Source of the DNA: Phoebastria nigripes
Taxonomy: Eukaryota; Chordata; Aves; Procellariiformes; Diomedeidae
Direction: 5' to 3'
Length of the DNA stretch: 64,000 nt
NCBI GenBank assembly: GCA_035582835.1
Contig: JAYKAV010003077.1
Location: 555,066-619,065, forward strand
Part shown: positions 49,331-61,800 of the stretch, in pieces
Numbering within the stretch: the first letter of the stretch is position 1
Layout of the letters: every line of letters starts with the position of its first letter
The notes under the pieces: generated by a model
The model's database searches: none
Told to the model about the DNA's origin: nothing
The model's input: the letters and a program-made list of their open reading frames with translations, nothing else
Made by a program: the position numbers and the translations under genes

Positions 49331-49723
49331 AGTAGCTAGCAGTGGTAGTTTGCAAATGAGATCCTGGAGTGCTTTATAAGACAAAAAGCCAGAGTTCTTT
49401 ACAAGCAAGAAGAATCGGTGCTAGTAGTGTTTTAAATTTTAAAATGTGTTTTCTAAGTACCTCTTTTTTCATCAACCCTCTCTTTTACGTGGAGATTATG
49501 ATCTTTGATGTGGAAAGTGAAATGGATGGGTTTTTTTGAAGTTAATTTGGTAATAGAAGAACACTGCCTTCTCTGAACAGCCCTACGCTCATTTGGGGTG
49601 TTTTGTAGGACTACGTTGTGTATCATCACACTGATTTCTGCAGGGAATTAGCAGAATTGTGTTGCTTATCTGGCTCACTGGAGCGGATGGTGACCTTGGG
49701 CAGTGGTGTGATGGCTTCTGGGG

Positions 49724-49800
49724 ACAGCCCAAGGTCACAGCTAGAAGAGGATGCCCAAAGAGACCTCAGGATTGAGACNAGTCACATAGTCCATTGCAGC
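49724..49800 (-). repeat. Possible MIR-like SINE remnant, minus strand
   Basis: GCCCAAGGTCACAGCTAG at about 49727-49744 matches the reverse complement of the MIR core. AGACCTCAGGATTGAGAC and AGTCCATTGCAGCC follow at about the spacing of the tRNA-like head on the opposite strand. An ambiguous base sits at 49779. The copy is short and diverged. Confidence 0.4.
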
Positions 49801-52800
49801 CTGTCTGTTCAGAAGAGCTCAGCAGCCCTCCTCCCCTTTCTCTGAAGTTTTTTCTGGTTCCCAGTTGCTCTGTGAGTTGTCCCAGGGCTGTTCCCACCAG
49901 TGCTTGGGGAAGGCTGCAGTGTGGGTCTACTGTGGCCATGTTTCTTCCGTGTCCTCAGAGATAACAAACAGCTGGACAATCCAGCAGGAGTTGCTCCGGA
50001 AAGATCCATCCATGTTGCAACCACTTGGGAACTTGGCTTTTGTTCAGAAGTGGGAGTGAGCAACAATTTTTGCTTGTGTGCTCTTGTAGTGGGTGCTGAG
50101 TCATTGGGGAAAGGGCTCTGCACTCTGCAAATTTGGGCCTTAACCACTCTGAGAACTTTATTTTGTGATGATTTTTTGCTTCTTTAATGTATTGTGGCAC
50201 TATGGTACTGATATTGGAGTTGATTTCTCTGCTAGCTGAAGCCAGGACTTTATGCAGACAGATCCCACTCGAGCAGTTCAGATGACACGTGAGTGATGGC
50301 CAGGCTGCCTGCACGGGGTTCACTTCCAGTTTTTGTCCCTAGGCTGTGAACCCCGAGGTTCCCATCTCTAGATGGGGTTGTGCAAAAGTCTGCTTGGGCT
50401 GGGTGCTATTTTTTTGTTTATCTTCATAATGAATTTAGTGGGAAAGTCTCTGATTCAAAGTCCTCTTGGATGGATCTGGAGTTTTTAGCAATGCATTTTA
50501 GGTGCACTCCGACCTTCCTGCTCCATGATCATATAATCTGGAGGAAAAAGACAGTGTGCAGCTACTGGTGCTGTAACAGGAATGGCTAATGATGAATTTT
50601 GTCCTTTACCTTACTGTGTTTTATTGGAATAGGAAGGAAATGTAACCAAGGAGGGGCTGTGTAGCACCCACAGGGTTATGCTGATCACCAGTGCCAAAGG
50701 AAAGTGCTAGAAAAGTAATATCTTCTTGCGAGTAACAGGAAAACAGCATTTTTTCTGGTGATTCAGTCTACTAATTAGTTTCCAATACTCAGTCTGCAGG
50801 ATTTTTGCAGGAAATAGGTCTTTCTATTTATAAATTGTTGTTCTATCAAGTCACAATTTTTAATTTGTGGCCTTGAGGATTTTCATTTCCTCCTCGTCAG
50901 GTGAATTTTAACTAAACTGTGTTCCGTCAGCACTATACGAACTGCTGCCAGAACTGCCCTTGGTGCCTCAGTCTAGGCCTTTGTGGGGAAAAGGGGAGCT
51001 GGAACAGGGCTGTGAGCCCCTCAGAGACCCCTTGGTACCTAGAAGTGACCATGAGCAATGGTCCTTTCTTCATGTGTTGGCTTTTCTGTCTGCCCTCGGA
51101 GCCTGTCGTGCTGACCTCTGTGGCCAGGACACGCTGCGATTGCTTTCTCTCNGTTCCTGTTCAGTGTGCACATGTAGGAGACTGTGGCTCAGCTCTTATT
51201 CTGCCACTCGCACCAGAGACTCGTTACAACCTGGCAATCCGCAAAATCCATATAAGCCCCCGAAGGACTGGCTGGCTCTCCACGGGTGATGTCTGACCTA
51301 TTAATATCGGTGAAGGTGAGTACAACAAACAGATTTAGCTTGGATCTCAGGTCTTGGTTAGAAAAGCACAATCCCCTACCTCCCACCTGAGCGTGTTTAA
51401 TCTGAAGCTGTTACCTGAGCGTGCCGCTCCCCTCTTGCCTTCCTCTTTGGAGCCTGTTGTGTTACTGGCTCCACGCCTCTACGTGGGTGAAGGGGACGTA
51501 AACCGATATGCACAAATACCGTGCGATTCCCAGAGCCGAAGGCTGAGGAGGCTTGGCTTTTGGTACCCCCCTGGGTCCTGATGAAGCCGTAGCCTTTCTC
51601 TCAAGGAGTCGGTCATTGCCTATTTCTGGGCAGCTTGCCTACACAGCTACTTGCTTTCATGAAATGCATAAATATATATATACACACATGTTTCTTTGGG
51701 GCCTTCATTCTTCTGTCAGGTGTCTCTGAAATCAGCTGTGGGGTTCAAAATGTACCTGAGGAAAAGGGAGCACGTGCGTCTGTTCCTGAGGCAGAGTCAG
51801 GTTGGAGGGGACTTCCTGCTCAGCTTTAAAAGCTGAGTCAAAAAGAAAAAAGACTCAAAGGTTTAAAAAAAAAAAGTTCTCTTGCTAGAAGAGAGCCAGC
51901 AAGTACAGAGTTGACTGTTGCATTCATTAGATTTCCTTTTTTTCTCCATATTGCTAGGTTTTGGGGGAAAAGTCAGGGATGGAATTAAATGTCAAAATGG
52001 GGCTTGGAATCAGGATCTATATTTTAAATCCTTTCCAGGTTTGGGCTGTTGTGAGGTTTTCATTTTAACTCGTTATAAACGAGTGGCAAGCTTTTTTATC
52101 CAGTGTTGATGGTGTAAATACAGAGATTCAAAGAGGATATTTCCTCAAAGATCTCACTTTGAGTTAAAAAACACAGTGAGGTTCTGCGTAATTTCTCCAT
52201 ATGTTTTCTTGATAGAAGAAACCTGTGATGAAAGTGAAGAGACTTGTATTTTCTCTCTGGCACTGCCTGCTGTGTTTCAAAATCCTGTTTGGTATTTGCA
52301 ATTGCACACTTAAAATAGGCTCTTTGTGTTCATTCATAATTTTTCTTGGAGGTTGTTAAGGGTAATAAAGTATTGTGGAATGCATTTCTGAAAGCTAGGT
52401 GCACTGTAGGAGCTTTTAAAATATTTATTAACATTTCTACATGTTTGTTGCAGAGGAGAAGCAGGTGAGGATTAATGTACATCACTTGGGACATCTGGCC
52501 TGACCGAACACATTTAGCTCATCTGAATGCTGAGCTGCATCCTTGGTGTTTCCCAGGACTTGGGACCCCAGTTCAGAGTTTACTGAAGCCGCTTGCCCAG
52601 CAGTGGAGGTCTCGATATAAATCCTCATGACTCTGGCCTCAGACAGGACCACCAGAGCATTGCTGGTTCAGCAGACAAGCCTGGGAAGGTGAATGTTGCC
52701 CTCGCTCCTCTTGCAAAGCTTGGCAGTGTCTTTGAAAATAAAAACCTATGCAACTTTACAAGCCATGCAGTGGGAGTGCAGCAGGAGAAGTGGAAGAGGG

Positions 52801-54265
52801 TGTTTCCGTAGGCATCAAGCGACGACCCTTTGAAAGGTAATGAATGTCTGGCACTGCTTCCCAGCACCGGGAGGAAACACGGGGATGACTGCAGATGTTA
52901 CTGCCGCGGAGAAAGTGGGGCAGAAGCAGGAGGAATAAGAGGTATGCTTCACTGCCATTGCTCTAAACAGCAAACAAAGAAGCACTAATCAGTAAATCAG
53001 CCCATAACATTTTCCCCCAGACGCTGTCCTCAGATGGCCTGTTCGTGCTAATCCTCCTCAGCATTGAATCACATGCAGAGCAAAAAAAAACCCCAAACCT
53101 CTGAGCAAGAGATTTTAAAGTTACACTATCTAGGAGAAAACTTCTCACCAGGGCTGGTTTATAGATTGTAACAAATAATACCAGGCCCCAGGCTGAATGC
53201 TCAGGCTGCGGCTGCATTTCGAATCTGCTGCTAATTCATGAACATCACAAGCAGTTGATTTCAGCAGAACCCCTTGATTTAATTACACTCTTGTATACAA
53301 TGGGGACCTTGCATTTTCCTATATGTAATGAATATTAAGCTGATAGCCCTGTAATTTCCTGTGCCAGGCTTGCTCTCATTTTTTGCATATTGATACCACA
53401 TTTGGTTTGTTATTTTCCAATTTTCCAGTCTTCTAGACTTGTGCTCAGCGAGTTCTCCATAGTAATTGCTGTTGGCACACACATTTCCTTCCTCAAATCT
53501 GCTCTAACACCCTGGAATGAATTTTTTCTCATCCTAGAGATTTGCTTGGGTTTGAATTTCTCTTATTTATTCATTGCCTTTAACTCGGCAACACGGGAAT
53601 CATGCAGGACACTGGATATATATTCATATTCCACAGTTTTAATTTCCTCCTTTATCCCAGGCAGCCCCCCTTCCCCTCCACGTGCACGTGTGGATGGTTT
53701 TTATCTGACCCTGTGACTTTCTGCTGTTCGTAAGCGGTACTTCCTCAGAAACTCCTATTCAAATCTGAACACCAAAAGGGATTTAAATGTGGCAGCATCA
53801 AAAATAAGGCTGATATTTACTATATCTTCCTGGCCTCTTGGTGCTTTTGGTGTTGGTTCAACTTGCTTTTTCTCTCTGTCTTTGAGGTTGCCCATCTGGG
53901 TGTGTCCTACCTTGCCTCTGGGGGCGGCGGTGGGGGGATAAATCTCTTCCTTTGTGAGATTTAGTCACTGGAAGAGGTGCAGGGTGAGGTCTGTGTGCCA
54001 GGGAGGCAGTGTGTGAGGTTGCTTTTGATTTTGTAGGACTAGTGGGGAATTAAAACAAAAAAGGGGTTGACAACATACTTGAACTTTTATTTGAACTAGA
54101 AAACAGACCTTCCTTAAGTGTTAATCATACAAGATATGTCAGCTAAGTGTCTATAAATGCCATCCCCAGCCTGCTGCACTGGAGTGCTGGGGAGACACAC
54201 TTGGCCCTGAAAGAGTGAGTGTTTGATGCCTTTGACTGTCACTGTTCTTAGAAATTGCAGCAACT

Positions 54266-54319
54266 GAGGAGAGAGAAAAAAAAAAAGANAAANAGAAGGG
54301 AAAAAGAAAAAAAGAAAAG
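54266..54319 (+). repeat. Purine-rich A tract
   Basis: A pure purine stretch (apart from ambiguous bases at 54289 and 54293) dominated by A with scattered G. It is simple low-complexity DNA, and the two N calls probably reflect sequencing slippage. Confidence 0.9.
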
Positions 54320-55719
54320 CATTAACTGAATTCTCTCCATTTCCCAAGGTGCTGTGTGAAAATCAGATTTCTCAAATGTGCCCTAAGGAGGGCACCCACT
54401 TACTGAAGCCCTTGAGCTTATGGTTTGTGTTCAAAAAATAGTCAGATAGACTGTTGCCCAGTCAGGGCAGGCTGTGCATGCTGATGATGCCTCTGGCTTT
54501 TCAGACTTTTCGGCCCATTTCTGTCTCTGAGATGCTCATGAGGCTCATGTCCTGAAGAAACAGGTACACCCTGGCACCTCTCTTATGGCCATGATGCAAG
54601 TCGAGGTGCTCTTCTGCTGTGAGTTCATGGCACTGTTTTCCATCCTGGATACAATTTCCCTGGCTGCAAAAGGAAAGCCAGATGCCTTCTCTGTATTTCT
54701 TTGTGATTTCTTTCCAGGAATATTTACTGAGAGGAGTATTCCCATGGTGAATAATCATCTTTGCCAGAACAAACAGCAAAAAGAGGTGTGCCCATATCAC
54801 AAACCTGACCTTTACCCATCACACCCCCGTGCTCGACTGTACCACTGGCAGGGAGGCAGTAAGCTGGCTGTCTCTGCTTATCCCAGGTAAGCACCTACCT
54901 TTTTCCTAAATATATCCCAGCCTTGCTGACTGATTTTTTTGAATCTGAAGTTGTATGAAGGCCAGGTTCTTTCTCAGGACTTAGTATATAATGTTGTTTT
55001 TATCTCATGTTCTTGTGTTCTCCACCCATCCCTCAGAGGGATCAACCCTGCAGCTCCACCTGTTTTAACCAGTATATTTTCGCTATATTTTGTACACTAG
55101 CTTTCCAGTCTTTGAAGCCTCTTTCCAGTTTGGTCATCACTGTAGTGACCAGCCAGGGCCTAAGGCAGGGACCAGTGTGGATGAAGTAGTCACGTTGATG
55201 GTGGTGTTGCCATGTGATGATGCAAATTTTTCTATTTTTGTCAGAAGTGAGAGTCTTGGTGAACCAGAGTCTAGATCAAAGATACCGCAGTTGGAATTCT
55301 GCTTGTTTTGTCACCTCTTTCTGCAGAGTAACCTACTTCCTGGTGCTACCTGATGTAATCAGAAGCAATCTGTGCAATTAACAGTCTGAGAGACGTCTTT
55401 GGATGGGAAAACTGTCAGGCTACTGTCTTTCCCAGTTGAGTTTTATTTTCCTTACTGCTCTCGAGGTCTCTTAGTTCCTTTCAAGAGACAATTTGTACTC
55501 GTAGGCTCAGCAATTATTGATGGCTTCCTGTGTCAGACAAACAGAGTATGTGAGCATGTGTGCATCACTCACAAGGTATGCACCACTGTCCTAAATGCAT
55601 CGCTGAACATCTTAAAATGAGAAGCAAAACCAACATTCTTCACTGAAAACCCCGTTTTTTCAAAGCAGAGTTAATTGCACCAACTCCTCATCCACATGTC
55701 TAAAAAAGAAAAATGGCCC

Positions 55720-55739
55720 TTTTTTTCTTTTTTTTTTTT
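55720..55739. repeat. T-rich homopolymer (T7-C-T12)
   Basis: A thymine run interrupted once by C. It might be a remnant A-tail on the minus strand, but no adjacent element was recognised. Confidence 0.9.
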
Positions 55740-56584
55740 CTCCCAGTGTGGATTGCTCTTATTCCTGTTGGGAGGGCTGATCAGGAAGGACGTGTGTTCA
55801 GTTCTTGTTGTGTGATGGTCCTGAGGGCTTAGCGATGAGCTCAGAGATGAGCACATGCTGGAGCGCCCGTGGTGAGCTAGGATGAGCTGAAACATGTGCT
55901 TGAGGGCTTCGCTCCATCTGACCCAAGTGGCTGCATTCACCTGGTGATGATGGAGCCAGAACATGAGGTGTGAAGAGCCTCCTGGACCCAACCTTTCCTC
56001 CCACTCATCGCTCCGCTTGACGGCTGTCACCACCTGCTCCGATCTGCTGGTGCAGTGCCCAGTGCCATCCCTCCCCTGCTCAATGCACTCACACTGAGCC
56101 AAGTTAACCTAAAAACCTGCAGGTAGATAGGGGTTTTTTTGCTAGTTTTGCCTTGCTTGCTGACTCTGGACCAATTGCACACATGGTCACGCTGGCAGAT
56201 AGGAGAGGGGTCAGCCAGCTGATGTGTGCAGGCATTGCTCACAGCTCAGCACCAAGCCCTGGCAAACCAGAAACGGATGAGATCTTTATCAACTGGGCTG
56301 CCTTGCACAGAGGAGATGCTGATCAGCTGGTGACTTCTCTCCTGAAAGGCTGGTTGTGGGTATCACAGCAGGGCATCCCAGGCACCGTTAGCTGTAGAGG
56401 TACCAGTGGCAGGCAGCTTTGGTTCAGGAAAAGGGGAGATTTTTCTGAGACAGTTTTGCGATGAGTAGACAGCTTGTGTTCTATAGATTTCTAAGTGTAT
56501 TTTGAATGGTGGGACTTGCTGAGTCTGTGTGACCCTGGCTCAGATTCAGTTTGATACCTCGGAGGTGAATTGATGGTTTATATT

Positions 56585-56975
56585 TTACATTTATACAGGG
56601 CCCAAATCATCCTTCTGGCTGTAGCTGATTTAAATAATGGCTGTTTCTGCAATGGTAAAGGGTGAAACTGGTTCTCCTGCACTTCCCTTTCTGAGAAGAG
56701 AGCAGAAAGTGGCTGAGCGACCGGCACATACAGTTGCAATGGTCTTGGAGCAGGAGCTTCAGAGTTATTCATAACAGTTGAGCATGTAATTGTGCATAAT
56801 GCAGCAGAAACATTTCTCTTCTTGTGATTGAAAGGCATTTGCTGTTGATTGGTGTGTAACTGTTCTACCTGGGCTGTGAATCTGAAACATTTCAGGCACG
56901 AGTGTTTATCAGTCACATCTGAAAACACCGGAGCAAAATGGCCTTGTGACAAACACAAGCAGGGCAAATAACGAC
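56585..56975. promoter_or_regulatory. Candidate conserved non-coding element
   Basis: The block contains GCTGATTTAAATAATGG, TTATTCATAACAG, CATGTAATTGTGCATAATGC and GTGATTGAAAGGC. A 129-codon minus-strand frame covers the same DNA but has no recognisable domain, so a regulatory rather than coding explanation is preferred at low confidence. Confidence 0.25.
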
Positions 56976-58680
56976 CTTTAAAAGACAGTTTTATAGAGCA
57001 GGATAAACAACAGGGGCTGGATCCTCAGCTGTAGTAAACAATCTTGTCTGTGCTGACGCTGCCAGTTGAGGTGTCAATCCTCGGAGATCTATAGAAATAT
57101 CACGCAGGAGCAGCTGCCTCTCTGCTTTGTGGCTGTAGTGAAGCTGTTATGAGTGGGTCTGAGAGCCAGGCTTCCAGTGTGGTTAGAAAGTTGATATCAT
57201 CCACCTCTATGCTTGGGAGCTGGTGAGAAATGCTTCCTACCAGCAAACCTTTCTTTATCCAGAATCGTTGTGGAGCAGGCAAAGCAGGTGAGCGTGGAGA
57301 CTGCAAGGGATGCTATGTCAATGGTTGTTTGCCATCACTTCAAACCCAGGGGCTGCTTATTTCCTTTAATTCTCCCCTTGGGCCGAATATTGACCAGCAG
57401 GCTGGGAGTACCCAGTCTTTTGGGGCAGCGGGACAAAAGCATCTGAAAGGGCTGTGGTGTGCACTTGGGAATGCTGACATGGTCCTAGTGGACAAGAGCT
57501 TGTAGATGCGGTGACTCATTAACTTGTACACCTTGTCCATCCACCCAGTTTAAAACTTGAGATCTGAGTTGGTGTAGGGGGCAAATTACCCTCAACTGAG
57601 CTCAGATTTCAATCACAGAGGAAACCTGTGCTGCTCCTTTTACCAGGCTTGTNTTCAGGTGAGGAGTCCAGTCCACAGAGCTGCTGATTTGAGACTTTTA
57701 CCTGTGTGAAGTTCACTTTGGAAGAGTAATATCATTAAAAAGGGAAGCTGGCTGGCTCTCCTAAATTAAGCAATTACTCTTAGACACAGCCCTCTCTGTG
57801 AAGTAGTTGGAAGTTCATCCTCAGGCTGAGATGGAAGGTGGTTTAACAAGGTGTTTTACAAAGTGTAGGTGGATAAATTTCTGAAGCATATCTGTATAAA
57901 CCTGCTGTAAAGGCTGCACAGAGGTTAAGCAGATAGATAACTTTATAGAAGCTGAATAATCACACTATTACTCTATATAATCTTTCTGGAAAGCATATTT
58001 TTCTACAGAGCAATGATACGGAAGATATTTTTGTGTAGTGATCACAGCAGCAGAAATCAATTGCACACAGCAAATAATTTGTTAGCACAGGGATGCACAT
58101 TATATCATCAATAAAGGGATTAGTTTGTTGAACTGTAATGAGGGTGAGAAGAAAGCAAACTTCACACTGGTATAACTAGTCCAGTCATAATATTGGCAAC
58201 AAATACATCTAGTNTACATACATGCCTCTGAAGATTAATATGGTCTTGTGAGGTTTCCTTAATACCCACTAGCTCTATACGTTCTTTGCATCTTCAGTAT
58301 ATGCCACAAGTATCTACTCATTAGCTCCTTAAAAATAATAGTTAGCCTGATTTTAAGGAACATAGACAAGTACACTGCTACATTTACCACTACAAAAGAA
58401 AAAACGATCACCCTAATGTCACTGCATCTATTAAGATACCTTATGTTAAGATACAGGTAGGGTAATCAGTTTCTTTTTTGTGTTCATTAGGAGCCCTGTC
58501 ATCTTGGATTAGATATTGCCAAAGGCAGGCGTGGTCCCTTATCCTTCACTTGGATGGGGCCCTGGAGGTGCTAATCTCAGCTGAGCTCCTCTTACACAAA
58601 TCCTACTCCCTCGTTGCACGTACACTGTGCTATGACAGTCACAAATCACTGTGGAGGAGAAGCCTCCCCAACACCTGTGA
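56976..58680. other. Single-copy non-coding stretch
   Basis: I see no gene or recognisable repeat. AT-rich DNA at 57950-58450 contains ambiguous base 58214. Another ambiguous base is at 57653. Confidence 0.5.
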
Positions 58681-58825
58681 GGTGGGTTGGTTTAATTATC
58701 CTCACTGCAGAGTGGATTTTCCAAGTGTGCTGCTGATGGCACATGTTCAAGGTCACCTGAAGAGAGCATGACTGCTTGGCTGAGAAACAAATGTTAGGCT
58801 CTGCCTCTTCTCCCAGCTCCTCATC
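58681..58825 (-). repeat. Old tRNA-derived SINE remnant (MIR-like), minus strand
   Basis: Plus-strand order is GGTGGGTTGGTTTAATTATC, CTCACTGCAGAGTGG, then GTTCAAGGTCACCTGAAGAG. This follows the reverse complement of MIR (GTAGGTTAGTATTATCCCCATTTTACAGATG ... CCAAGGTCACACAG, given here only in part). Three blocks in correct order and spacing make this well supported despite heavy divergence. The tRNA-like head beyond 58800 is poorly preserved. Confidence 0.6.
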
Positions 58826-61800
58826 AGCCACACGTCCCCACACCTCTTCCGAGCTGTGGGAGAAAATCCCTCCTTGAACCCCTCCAAAAGGTGTCTTTAA
58901 CCCCTGTCTGCAGCTCCCTGGTGCAGAGGGGACTGGCTGGTGCATGTAACTCCTTTACAGGTAACGTGGAGCATGATGTCTTCTCTTAGAGCGTCCCTTT
59001 AGTTCTTGGTGAGTACCAAGGCCAGGGCCAACTCCAGCATGATGCTCTGCAGGGACTGGTAGTGCTGAAGGCTGAGACTTGTCTTGCTACAACTCCTACA
59101 TATTGGGTAGGAATGAGTCTTGCCTTACTCCAGGTTTGAGGATGAGTTTAAAACTGACCACTTAGGAGGAGCGCCAGAAAATGAGGCGGCAGCTGAAAAG
59201 GCAAGTTGTGCATCAGCAGGGGAAAATAATCCCTTCTGATTCCTGCAGGTAACTAGAAGTCCCAAAGCGTGGGATTAATGTTCTATAAATAAGGTGTAAA
59301 CAAACTCAGTGGCAGTAGAATGCCTAAATCCTTTAGCCCTATTACAAATCAAACTTGTTCTGGAAGGATTCAATTCTTTCTGAGATCTCACCTTAGCTAG
59401 GGATTAACTGACACCAGAGATCAGGAAACCCATTATATTTGAATCTGTGTATATACTTGCTGGGCTTAGTTTTTGCTGCAAATGGTATAAGGAAGATGCA
59501 AGGCCTTAATACATTAGCTGTCAGGGTTACCATGAGGCCCATTCAGTTTTTATAGTCAGCCAATGGTCCCTTTGGATTCTGCTGGAGCAACTGGAGGTTG
59601 TAGTTTCTTAGCCAAGAAAAAAAGGGGAATATGACACATCCCGGCATATATCGGGAGCTGGGAGAGTAGTGAAGAACGTCTGATGTTGCCTTGCGTTGTG
59701 TGGAGATGTTTTCTTCAAGCTAATTAATTATCCTTAGGATCAGTCAGAAGGTATTGCTAATTCCTTGGCCCATTTCTGTGATGGCTGAAGCAAAAAGCCC
59801 ATTTGTCAAAGCTATTTTGTGAACTGTTCTGCTTCCAATGTCTTGCACCGTGCTCCCCACCATCATGGGCATGTCAAAACCTGAGGACTAGTTCCCCTAG
59901 TTGCAGAGTGCATGACATGGGGTGGGAAGGCAGGAGAGTGGCAACAGCAAGGTCTCTGACCTAAATATAAGGAAAGAAAGGGAAAATCACAGCTGAGTTA
60001 TTACTGAAAACATGTAAATTCTACCTCAGCTGGCCTATTCTGGGTAGCTTCCAGACATTTAATTGGTTAAGACAGATATATAGCACTGTCACTATCTGCT
60101 GGGGACCCATATAAATCACCAGTGATGGTTTCTTTTGCCATTTCATGTAGCTATGCCTGGTGGCTTGAGCATTACAGGAAGGAAGCAAAATACAACTCAT
60201 CCTATCAAGAGCTGCTCTGTATTGTAATTGCAGTATCTATAAGGAGTGTCAGGGTTGGATTATTGGAGATGTCAGAAACAAAATGGGAGAGATTAAACGG
60301 CCACAAAGAGCTGCAAAATGAGGAGGTAATTGCACTTCATGAGAGTGCAAAGATAACACTGGGAATGTAGATCTCAACCAGCATTGTGTGGAGCTGAAAG
60401 TGCGTGCTTTGTGTCCCCTAGTCTCTAAGTGCATTCCTGGGAGCACGCTACGATGCCTGGCATAGAGGAGCCGAGCACTCAGCGAGCACGGCCCTGCTGA
60501 ACTTGCCAAGGAAGACACTGTGATCCTCTTGCAAGAGATAGCATGGAAGAAAGGTGAACGCTGCTGCATCAGGAATGCACTTTAGCAGCAGCATGTTACC
60601 CAGCCTTTTAAATGAAGAAAACAGCTCCCTGCTGAATACGAAAGCAGGGAAGACACGTAAGTGATTCTGCATGAAAGGTTTGGACAGGCAGAACATCTCC
60701 AGATGTAATGGCAAGCGTGCTGCCTGGTGTACCACGCTACACTCCTTGGCATGGGGCCAGTTCTGGGCTTATCCATCACCTTCATCAGCCCCTCAAATGC
60801 TGCCCCAGGTGAGCCAACCTGAGCTAACCTGGGGTCGGTAGGAAGCCATGAGATCTTTGAGGAGAGAGGCAGAGCATGAGCTTTTTGCCTTCTTGCAGAT
60901 GCCAGCCACCATCCTGAAACAGCGCTTAGGCAGCAGGATTGCTCTGCTGGCTGTCATTTATCTGCGGTTGCTTCTCATTACTGAAAGCCTCTGTCTGCAG
61001 AAAGGCTTCTGAATGCTGCTGTACTGATACNGGACAGATGTATTTGTTTCAGCTCCTGTTTTCTCCATTGTGTCTGCACAGCATTTTGGGGGGATCTCTA
61101 GACTGGCTGCAGAGCAAGGCTTGCTGCCTGTGCAAAGCTGTCTGCACAGCCAGAGGATGTCTGTAATGACTTATCTACTGTAAGGAGCCATTTAATGTTG
61201 CTTTATAATTGGTGGAGAAAAACAGGCTCCTCCAGGGTTTAGTTTACCCAGTGGCTGTAAGGTGGGTTGAACTGCCCTGTGCGGCTTCCTTGGGCTCTGC
61301 TGGCTGTAAAGGGAGCCAAGGCAGCTCACTTGCACTTCAATAGCTACGAGCAGTGAGATGAATTTGACCCTAGTTATGCCAAGCTATACAATGGAGTTGT
61401 TGGGTGCATTTGGACTATCTCTACGTTAGCAAACCAGACAGTGCAGCTGCCCTCCCAACTCCTATGTGAATAGTCTGCTAGCCCTTTAAGGAGCTGCTCC
61501 CAGGACCACTTTCTAAGACTTATATAGACTTACTCTTCTCCCTGTCTGAGATAAATCACTTTTNCTGTTTAGCGTTTGGTCCTGTTATTGTGATACTTGA
61601 GCTCTTGAACATTAGTCTCCAATGAAACCGCTTGTGTGATACTTCAGCAAGGCTAAGCGGTGGCATCATGTCTGTTCTCCAGGTGAGGAGGTGGGAGTAG
61701 CCTCCAGGTCAGGAGTAAAAGTGTGAACAAAGGAATTCAGGTGCTTGATAATCACGAAATCAAATTTCCTGTAAGAAATCAGGGACTATGTGATGTGGTG

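Larger units (their letters stand above)
49801..56584. other. Single-copy non-coding stretch with minor simple repeats
   Basis: No gene is supported in 6.8 kb. Low-complexity items are an (AT)5-(AC)3 run at about 51672-51687, a purine-rich A tract at 54266-54319 with two unresolved bases, and T7-C-T12 at 55720-55739. The 101-codon plus frame at 54585-54890 is followed by CCCAGGTAAGC, a good splice-donor match, but without a matching acceptor or homology this is not an exon call. Ambiguous bases lie at 51152, 54289 and 54293. Confidence 0.5.

Noticed and set aside
53920..53937. G-quadruplex in the GGGGGCGGCGGTGGGGGG segment
   Set aside because: Only two runs reach three G with separable loops, so it fails the canonical four-run rule.
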